DNA from: an uncultured bacterium
GTDB taxonomy: Bacteria > Fidelibacterota > Marinisomatia > Marinisomatales > UBA1611
Assembly: GCA_938092125.1 (NCBI GenBank)
Contig: CALKMQ010000119.1
Coordinates: 1-16,555 of the forward strand
Length of the DNA stretch: 16,555 nt
Direction: 5' to 3'
The position numbers and the translations under genes are program-made. The notes below the pieces were generated by a model that searched no databases, was not told the DNA's origin, and saw nothing but the letters and a program-made list of their open reading frames with translations. Within the stretch, counting starts at the first letter, position 1. Each line of letters begins with the position of its first letter. Positions 7,939 to 13,660 of this stretch are shown here, in pieces.

Positions 7939-9768
7939 TTATTTTTTAAACTGTTTCTTATATAATCTAGTATATACTCCATCTTTTTTCAGCAAATCAT
8001 TGTGAGAACCAATATCTACTATTTGTCCATTTTTCATCACAACAATAGTGTCAGCATTTTCAACCGTAGTAAGCCTGTGAGCAATAACCAATACTGTTCT
8101 ATCAGCCATAAGATTATCTATAGCTTTTTGAACTAAATATTCAGACTCAGTATCTAAAGAAGATGTAGCTTCATCTAGAATCAATATGGAGGGATTTTTC
8201 AAAATAGCTCTGGCAATAGCAATTCGTTGCCTTTGACCACCAGAAAGCCTAACACCCTTTTCACCTATCATCGTTTCAAAACCATTAGGCTGTTCTAAGA
8301 TAAAATCTAAAGCATTTGCATTTTTAGCAGCAGCTTTTAATCGCTGATCACTTACACTCTGGAGGCCGTATTTAATATTTGCACCAATGGTATCATTAAA
8401 GAGTATTGTCTCCTGAGAAACAATACCCATCACTTTGCGTAAAACATTAATATCCAGATCCCTGATATCAACTCCATCAATCTCTATTTTACCATCAACA
8501 GCGTCATAAAATCTTGGAATCAAATCAGCAATAGTTGATTTACCTGATCCGCTTGCTCCGACTAAGGCAGTAACGGTTCCTTTCACCATAGAAAAAGAAA
8601 TATTTTCCAAAATATTTTCAGTTCCTTCATAATTAAAAGCAACGTTTTTAAAAATGATATGCTCATTCACATCATCGATTTTCAATGCATTAGGCTTTGA
8701 TACTATTGAAGGTTGCGTGTCTAATACATCAAATACTCTATCAGCCGAAGCGAAGCCCTTTTGTAGATTAATACTTACATTGCTTAGAGAGCGGATAGGC
8801 TGCAATACGCTAAAAAGGATTAAAATAAATCGAATGAAGTCTTCTGAACTCATATCATTTGATACTAGGACATCATGACCACCAATCCAAAGAAGAATGA
8901 CAGCAATAAAAGCGCCAATCATTTCGGTAATAGGCGAAGAAATTAAACGGAGTTTCGCTTGCCTCAAATCTAAAGCATAATGCCGGTCTTGCTCTTTTTC
9001 AAATCGATTAGTTTCGAAGGCTTCCATAGCAAAAGCTTTTACAATTCTAATTGAATTGAGATTTTCGCTCATTATTCCCATTATTCTTGCAATTTTTTCA
9101 GCAGTTCTCTTTGATCGTCTTCGGATACTTTTGCCTATGATTACTACGACTACTCCTGTCAAAGGGACAATAACAATTGATAATAACGCTAGTTTAACAT
9201 TGATTATAAATAGCAACGATATAAAAACAATAATATTAATCGGCTCAACGAACAGTTTATGGAAACTAGTCCCAAATGCAACTCGCATATTTGAGACATC
9301 GTTTATAACAATAGATGAAAGCTCGCCCGTTTGCCTTTTATCAAAAAAAGATAATGACATGGATTGTAAATGAGCATATAATTGAGCTCGTAATTTTTTT
9401 ATAAGGTTAAACTGAATGTATGTAAGAGCTATATTTTTAATGTAAAGAAAAAAGTTCTTGATCAAAAATGAGCCAATTAATGTAAAACATAAAACACGAA
9501 GAGACTCAATCGCAGTATCTCTAAGTATTAATTTATTTGTCCAAAATTTTAACTGTCCATTCAAACTATCCTTTGATTCAGATAATAAAATTTGGGTTTT
9601 AATCAACTCATCAAAATCAGTAAGAATATTATTAAATAGAGTAGCCGTTAGCCACACAGATAATCCATTGAATGCAACATAAATAAATGCTGACAATGAG
9701 GACACTACTAAAAATGGCCAATATCCAGAAACCAGGCTGTAAAGTCGTTTATAAATCGATTTATTCAT
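7939..9768 (-). CDS. MsbA-type ABC exporter (fused membrane and ATPase domains)
   Basis: Half-transporter expected to homodimerise in the inner membrane and flip a lipid A-core, glycolipid or related lipid-linked product using ATP. Of 609 residues, about 15-330 form the six-helix type IV exporter domain (hydrophobic stretches near 20-40, 92-115, 178-212 and 283-325). The ATPase follows with Walker A GASGSGKS (404-411), Q-loop Q452, signature LSGGQ (508-512), Walker B ILILDE (528-533) and H-loop H564, all intact. A periplasmic insertion lies around residues 50-80 between the first two helices. It precedes two TagF-like genes and a heptosyltransferase-like gene by single-digit gaps, which fits lipid or glycan export, not drug efflux. 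The ATG start is 47 bases after exonuclease III, with a candidate promoter in the gap. It is similar to msbA by domain order, but I withhold the symbol. Confidence 0.92.
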   Translation of the reverse strand: MNKSIYKRLYSLVSGYWPFLVVSSLSAFIYVAFNGLSVWLTATLFNNILTDFDELIKTQILLSESKDSLNGQLKFWTNKLILRDTAIESLRVLCFTLIGSFLIKNFFLYIKNIALTYIQFNLIKKLRAQLYAHLQSMSLSFFDKRQTGELSSIVINDVSNMRVAFGTSFHKLFVEPINIIVFISLLFIINVKLALLSIVIVPLTGVVVVIIGKSIRRRSKRTAEKIARIMGIMSENLNSIRIVKAFAMEAFETNRFEKEQDRHYALDLRQAKLRLISSPITEMIGAFIAVILLWIGGHDVLVSNDMSSEDFIRFILILFSVLQPIRSLSNVSINLQKGFASADRVFDVLDTQPSIVSKPNALKIDDVNEHIIFKNVAFNYEGTENILENISFSMVKGTVTALVGASGSGKSTIADLIPRFYDAVDGKIEIDGVDIRDLDINVLRKVMGIVSQETILFNDTIGANIKYGLQSVSDQRLKAAAKNANALDFILEQPNGFETMIGEKGVRLSGGQRQRIAIARAILKNPSILILDEATSSLDTESEYLVQKAIDNLMADRTVLVIAHRLTTVENADTIVVMKNGQIVDIGSHNDLLKKDGVYTRLYKKQFKK

Positions 9769-9785
9769 TAAGATTTAATCAAATG

Positions 9786-9798
9786 AAATGAGTCATTT
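9786..9798. repeat. 13-bp palindrome at presumed transcription start
   Basis: AAATGA-G-TCATTT is a perfect inverted repeat around a central base. It lies just downstream of the candidate -10 element of the exporter promoter, at about the expected start of transcription, where a repressor operator could sit. It may be chance in A+T-rich DNA. Confidence 0.25.
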
Positions 9799-9826
9799 TA
9801 TAGTTTAATTAATAATTACAGATCAA
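9797..9826 (-). promoter_or_regulatory. Candidate promoter for the exporter and glycan genes
   Basis: On the minus strand TTGATC (9826-9821) and TATAAA (9802-9797) are separated by 18 bases, a fair match to a σ70-like promoter. The -35 element lies in the last codons of exonuclease III, and the start codon of the exporter is about 28 bases after the -10. This would let the exporter/glycan block be expressed apart from the cyclase. It is weak evidence, because A+T-rich sequence produces such matches and Bacteroidota-type promoters differ. Confidence 0.3.
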
Positions 9827-10583
9827 GCTCAAGCGAAACAGGACAATGATCTGAACCCATAACATCTTGGTGAATATCTGCATTTTTACATAAATCTGAA
9901 AAATCAGAATTAACAAAGAAGTAATCGATACGCCAACCAACATTCCTTGCCCTCGCACCCATTCTGTATGACCACCATGAATATTTCTCAGGCTCTTTAT
10001 TAAAAAGCCTGAAAGTATCCGTCCATCCATCATTTACATAATCATCTAGTTTTTCTCTCTCTATTGGCATAAACCCAGAAGTTTTTACATTTTCTTTCGG
10101 CCTTGCTAAATCAATTGGATAGTGAGCGGTATTCCAATCACCAGCAACAATCACATTACTACCAGATTCAACTTGTTCATTTATTATCGGAAGTAAATCA
10201 TCATAAAAATCTAATTTGTACTTTAGCCGTGTTTCATCTTTTTGACCATTTGGAAAATAAATATTATATAATAAAAAATCTTCATGCTCTGTTAATAAAA
10301 CTCTGCCCTCGACATCATATTTATCAATACCAAGACCTTCTTGTACAAAAAGAGGTTCTTTCTTACTAAAAGTCGCGACGCCACTGTAACCGCGCCTCTC
10401 ACCTGAGTGCCATGATGCATGATAACCATGATCCGTTAGTATCTCAGCAGTTAATTGATCTACATGGGCTTTTGTTTCTTGAATACACAAAACATCAGGA
10501 GCTTCATATTCTAACCATTGAAACAGGCCCTTTTTTGTAGCAGCCCTTACACCATTTACATTCCAAGAAAATAGTTTCATCAT
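9816..10583 (-). CDS. xth: Exodeoxyribonuclease III / AP endonuclease
   Basis: Mg-dependent DNA repair enzyme that nicks at abasic sites and degrades duplex DNA 3' to 5', working in base excision repair in the cytoplasm. The 255 residues contain all catalytic landmarks of the ExoIII/APE1 family: N8 (SWNVNG), metal ligand E36 (IQETK), Y109 (YFPNG), D149 and N151 (AGDWN), D220 (RIDYFF) and the D245/H246 pair (SDHCPV). Its length is normal (E. coli 268). The first ATG at 10583 overlaps the cyclase stop as ATGA; a second ATG follows immediately, giving MM or M at the N-terminus. The weak AAGAGAGAA upstream may serve as RBS, but coupling to cyclase translation is likely. Pairing a repair nuclease with a signalling cyclase is unusual and may be only operon packing. 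Confidence 0.95.
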   Translation of the reverse strand: MMKLFSWNVNGVRAATKKGLFQWLEYEAPDVLCIQETKAHVDQLTAEILTDHGYHASWHSGERRGYSGVATFSKKEPLFVQEGLGIDKYDVEGRVLLTEHEDFLLYNIYFPNGQKDETRLKYKLDFYDDLLPIINEQVESGSNVIVAGDWNTAHYPIDLARPKENVKTSGFMPIEREKLDDYVNDGWTDTFRLFNKEPEKYSWWSYRMGARARNVGWRIDYFFVNSDFSDLCKNADIHQDVMGSDHCPVSLELDL

Positions 10584-12289
10584 TTCTCTCTCTTATTTGA
10601 TTTTAATTTTAAAATACTTTTTTTTAGATTATCTATTATAAGCTCTACGTCTGTGATTTTACTCTCTTCAATATTTAATAAAAAGCCTTCGTCTTCATAA
10701 AAAATATCAGTGTTACTGTGCTCAGAAAGCACATCATTAACTTTATAAGTCTTTACAGGTTGCAACTTCCCTTTCACTTTTACTTCTTCAGAAGCAATGC
10801 AATCAATTTCTTCTTTTATAATATTATAAGTACTATCAGAAATTAATATAGTATTTGGTTTTGCAAGACCCTCCAATCTAGATGCTAAATTCACACCATT
10901 GCCAAGCACAGTGTAGTCCAACCTATCTTTCGAACCAAAGTTACCAACAGTGCAAATATCTGAATGAATCCCTATCCTGATTGAGAGATTATCTGATATG
11001 CCTTGAGATTCCCATTTTTTCTTTATTACACTTAACCTTGTTAACATTTCTAATGCCATTTTAACACATGAAACAGCATCTATCTTAATACCTTTGGTAT
11101 CGGGGTCACCAAAAAATATCATTATCGCATCACCAATATATTTATCTACAGTACCTCCATACTTCATTGCGATATCAGTCATTTCTGTTAAGTAATCAGC
11201 AATAAGATTAGTAAGCTGTTCAGGCTCTAATTTTTCAGTTAAAGATGTAAACCCTTTAATATCAGAGAAAAATATCGTGAGGTTTTTTCTCCTCGTCTGT
11301 ATTTTTACATCAAGCTCTCCAGTAAAAATTGAACTAAACACTTGAGGCGAAAAATATTTAGATAGCTTGCCGAGTATCATTTCTTTTGCTCTAGACTCAC
11401 TGATATCAGTAGAATACATAAGATAAAAATTAAATTGAGGGGTAAAAACAATATCAGAGGAAAATGTTTTGTGCCCTACTTCATGCTCTATTTTTTTGAT
11501 ATGTGAAGTTTTAGAATTTTTAATTTTTGAAATAATCCACCTATCAATAGATTGACCAGTCGACACACCCCATTCATCAATAATATATGAAGCCGCATCA
11601 TTATAATATTCTAGAATGAAATCTTTATTAAATCGAAGGACTGGATTTGGATTCTGGTCAGGAAACTTTCGGACTAAATCCTCAGCAGTGACATCAGTAC
11701 AATACATTATTATAAAGTCAAATTCTTTGACAGGCACTAAATGAATATCATAAATAGAATGTGCAAAATTGACGCGACTATTTTTAAAAGATGAAGTTAA
11801 GACAACTTCACCCACTAATGATAAGAGGTCCTCACTTACCAAACTGCCAATCTTTAATTTATTATGTTTGATAAATGGATTTGAGGCCTCGTTATGATAT
11901 ATTAAATGTCCTTCATAATCAACCTGCATTACAGGATTAGGGTTTTGATCAGGGAATTTTGATATTATGCTCTTTGCCGTAATATCTTGAAAATAAATAT
12001 TATAACTTTTTAATTCTTCAACATATACTGATTTTACTAAAAAGAATTTTTTGTCTGTACGAATCTCGAAACTACTTTCCGCCAGTTTTTGTTTAGACTT
12101 CTTAACATTATCAAAAAAACTTTTGGGGAAGGACCTATCCTTTACTTGTTCCCAATATTGTATAATTTTTATTGCCGGATTATTAAAATATAAAATGTCA
12201 CCTTTTTCAGATGAGCGCATAACTGGGTTAGGGTTTTGATCAGGAAATTTTTCGTATATTTTTGATATGTCGTTACTGTTTTTGATCAT
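10580..12289 (-). CDS. Class III adenylate cyclase with three tandem PAS-like sensor domains
   Basis: Predicted to make cyclic AMP from ATP in response to a signal sensed by its N-terminal half. The 569 residues consist of three PAS-like domains (about 11-104, 108-201, 205-298), each opening with KFPDQNPNPVM/L, then a catalytic domain (about 330-520). Catalytic residues are complete: metal ligands D343 (FFSDIKGFT) and D387 (YIGDAIM), transition-state N467 and R471 (VNLASRLE). Substrate-selecting K383 (VDKYIGD) and D458 (RLDYTVLG) are those of adenylate cyclases, where guanylate cyclases have Glu and Cys-like residues. There is no transmembrane helix or signal peptide, so it is a soluble homodimer. 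Residues 520-569 form a short acidic then lysine-rich tail. It is the first gene of the left block, 67 bases from a divergent gene, and overlaps xth by ATGA. No SD is visible before the ATG. The ligand or cofactor of the PAS domains is unknown. Confidence 0.93.
   Translation of the reverse strand: MIKNSNDISKIYEKFPDQNPNPVMRSSEKGDILYFNNPAIKIIQYWEQVKDRSFPKSFFDNVKKSKQKLAESSFEIRTDKKFFLVKSVYVEELKSYNIYFQDITAKSIISKFPDQNPNPVMQVDYEGHLIYHNEASNPFIKHNKLKIGSLVSEDLLSLVGEVVLTSSFKNSRVNFAHSIYDIHLVPVKEFDFIIMYCTDVTAEDLVRKFPDQNPNPVLRFNKDFILEYYNDAASYIIDEWGVSTGQSIDRWIISKIKNSKTSHIKKIEHEVGHKTFSSDIVFTPQFNFYLMYSTDISESRAKEMILGKLSKYFSPQVFSSIFTGELDVKIQTRRKNLTIFFSDIKGFTSLTEKLEPEQLTNLIADYLTEMTDIAMKYGGTVDKYIGDAIMIFFGDPDTKGIKIDAVSCVKMALEMLTRLSVIKKKWESQGISDNLSIRIGIHSDICTVGNFGSKDRLDYTVLGNGVNLASRLEGLAKPNTILISDSTYNIIKEEIDCIASEEVKVKGKLQPVKTYKVNDVLSEHSNTDIFYEDEGFLLNIEESKITDVELIIDNLKKSILKLKSNKREK
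11636..12250 (-). repeat. Three in-frame copies of an 11-residue PAS-leading motif
   Basis: KFPDQNPNPV followed by M or L is encoded at 12250-12218, 11959-11927 and 11668-11636, corresponding to residues 14-24, 111-121 and 208-218. The spacing is exactly 97 residues (291 bases) both times. At DNA level the first two are nearly identical while the third has several silent changes. Sequence between the copies is much less conserved, so the motif is under stronger constraint than the rest of each domain. Confidence 0.9.
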
Positions 12290-12356
12290 TTTTTATATTA
12301 AAAGATTAAAATTTTTGATTGAATCTATTTAATCAACCATTAATGCTAAATATTAA
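12290..12356. promoter_or_regulatory. Divergent intergenic region with a TTGATT/AATCAA dyad
   Basis: The 67 bases between the cyclase start and the plus-strand small membrane protein must hold both promoters if each gene has its own. TTGATT (12315-12320) and AATCAA (12331-12336) form an inverted repeat with a 10-base gap. Each arm reads as a -35-like element, one on each strand, but the matching -10 elements are poor (ATTAAT 18 bases downstream on plus). A shared operator is possible. No RBS is clear for either gene. Confidence 0.3.
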
Positions 12357-12551
12357 ATGAAAAAAAGAAGATTTTTATATCATATTTTTAGTCCAAAATC
12401 TATAAAAATTCGAGCTGCAACTTTTACCTGGGTACTCTTTTGCTCTTGGTTCTGGACAGGGGACTCGATGAAATCCGCAGGGCTTTCATTATCCGTTTTA
12501 ATAGGATCAATGCTGATACAGGGATTCTTTGAATGGTTGTATGATAATTAG
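12357..12551 (+). CDS. Small DUF2061-like membrane protein
   Basis: The only plus-strand gene I accept. The 64 residues begin with a basic head (MKKRRF) and contain two hydrophobic stretches, about 21-36 and 41-58, separated by TGDSMKS, so it is probably a two-helix inner-membrane hairpin with the N-terminus inside. The pattern S-x3-R/K-A then TGD-x3-A and a closing aromatic/acidic EWLYD resembles DUF2061 proteins, though the first helix is shorter than in that family as I remember it, so the family name is tentative. Function is unknown. Support for it being real: it fills an otherwise empty slot, has clear membrane-protein composition, starts with ATG after the divergent region and is followed by a terminator-like hairpin. 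It is convergent with the DUF4249-like gene, with five bases between the stop codons. Confidence 0.62.
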   Translation: MKKRRFLYHIFSPKSIKIRAATFTWVLFCSWFWTGDSMKSAGLSLSVLIGSMLIQGFFEWLYDN

Positions 12552-12576
12552 AAAGCCTAGCGTCTAATTATTTTTA
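12544..12576 (+). terminator. Hairpin plus T-run after the small membrane protein
   Basis: ATAATTAG (12544-12551, including the TAG stop) and CTAATTAT (12564-12571) form a perfect 8-bp inverted repeat with a 12-base loop, followed by a run of T on the plus strand. It has only one G-C pair, so the stem is weak. It lies within the last codons of the convergent lipoprotein gene. On the minus strand no T-run follows, so it would act on plus-strand transcripts only. Confidence 0.35.
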
Positions 12577-13660
12577 CAGTTTTCCAGTCGGAAACAATTG
12601 AACCAAACAAACCAAACCCACCTTCTAAGCCAACAGAACGCCCTTTTGTGGTAGGGTAATTAAGAAGTGCATTTGAATATTCACCTGATTCACCGACGAC
12701 AAAATAATCATAATAATTATTATCCATTGAAGTCAGACGCAAAACGTAATCTTTTGCCTTATCCTGCTCACTTTGCTCTAAACAAATCCATGGATCAATT
12801 GTCTGTTTATAAAGATCCCCGTCATCTAAGTCTACCATAAAAGGGTCGAACTCTCCCCCACACCAGCCTGAACTAGTGCTATCAATCCACCAATCGCCTA
12901 ATAATACTTGACCTGATACCAGTGCTCTTCCAATTTCCTGATAATCATAGCTAATTTCAAAAGGCTCATTAACAAGAACTGTATCAATCAAATTGCCTCT
13001 TTGATAAACCGAATTAATCTTTGTTCTAAGTGGCGTTTTAAGATTACCCGATATAGAGTTATATCCAGGAGCTGTTATACTAAGACCATACTCCCTTCCA
13101 GGTTCTGGCTTAAAATAACCTGTAGTGTCAACATAAAAATTTAATCTTATATTGTTTGTATCAAAAATAGTTGTATCTAATTCTATAACGTCACCATCAA
13201 TGTTTAGTGTTGTATCAATATTCAAAGAATCAATTTTAGTCAAATTCTCTATGAAATTAAATTCAAAACTTTGACCTAAATCATCGGTAATGTGTATAGA
13301 AGCATCTTTTATAATTGCCGCTGGTTCGTAAATAGAATCTACAACCCAATAACCGTTTTCATCTTCACACCAGCAGTTGTCGTCTTCTTTACCTTCATCA
13401 ATCTCGCAATCACAATAATATAGCGTGTCAACTCTCGAAAACTTTTGTGAAACTTCATTCAAATTGGTTGTTCTGTAAAGGCCTATAAAACTTGAATAAC
13501 CAGGATCTAAATTCAAAATCCCGAAGACATTTAATACATGATCGTAATCTGATTCTACTTCTTCCCATTGTCTATTAACTCCAATACAACTTATTATAAT
13601 TAGTAAAAAGACCATTAAACCGGGGTGATGTGTTCGCTTAAAAGTCAAACTTAATTCCAA
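12557..13660 (-). CDS. DUF4249-like outer-membrane-associated lipoprotein
   Basis: Probable surface or periplasmic lipoprotein partner of the adjacent TonB-dependent receptor; DUF4249 proteins commonly follow such receptors in Bacteroidota-type genomes. The 367 residues start with a basic then hydrophobic signal ending in a lipobox (IISC, C25). Then come β-rich repeats typical of the family: LNVFGILNLDPG (43-54), YGLSITAPGYNSISG (191-205) and a C-terminal GLEGGFGLFGS (344-354). An acidic Cys-rich insert holds C83, C85, C96 and C98 as CxC-x10-CxC. The start is TTG at 13660, since an in-frame TAA lies just upstream; TTG at 13648 is also possible, and ATG at 13615 would remove the basic signal head. 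The gene overlaps the receptor's end by 23 bases, so translation is probably coupled. The ligand is unknown; the family assignment is moderate. Confidence 0.72.
   Translation of the reverse strand: MELSLTFKRTHHPGLMVFLLIIISCIGVNRQWEEVESDYDHVLNVFGILNLDPGYSSFIGLYRTTNLNEVSQKFSRVDTLYYCDCEIDEGKEDDNCWCEDENGYWVVDSIYEPAAIIKDASIHITDDLGQSFEFNFIENLTKIDSLNIDTTLNIDGDVIELDTTIFDTNNIRLNFYVDTTGYFKPEPGREYGLSITAPGYNSISGNLKTPLRTKINSVYQRGNLIDTVLVNEPFEISYDYQEIGRALVSGQVLLGDWWIDSTSSGWCGGEFDPFMVDLDDGDLYKQTIDPWICLEQSEQDKAKDYVLRLTSMDNNYYDYFVVGESGEYSNALLNYPTTKGRSVGLEGGFGLFGSIVSDWKTVKIIRR

Noticed and set aside
9056..9373. Plus-strand open frame of 105 codons
   Set aside because: It is antisense to the membrane domain of the ABC exporter; hydrophobic segments read in reverse give Ile/Leu-rich shadows. 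There is no independent evidence of a gene.
9809..10033. Minus-strand 74-codon frame overlapping exonuclease III
   Set aside because: It lies in another frame within the xth gene, whose catalytic residues are all intact in the main frame.
12315..12336. FNR/CRP-type site in the divergent region
   Set aside because: The FNR consensus needs TTGAT-N4-ATCAA; here the arms are separated by 12 bases (TTGAT-N12-ATCAA), so the spacing is wrong for this regulator family.
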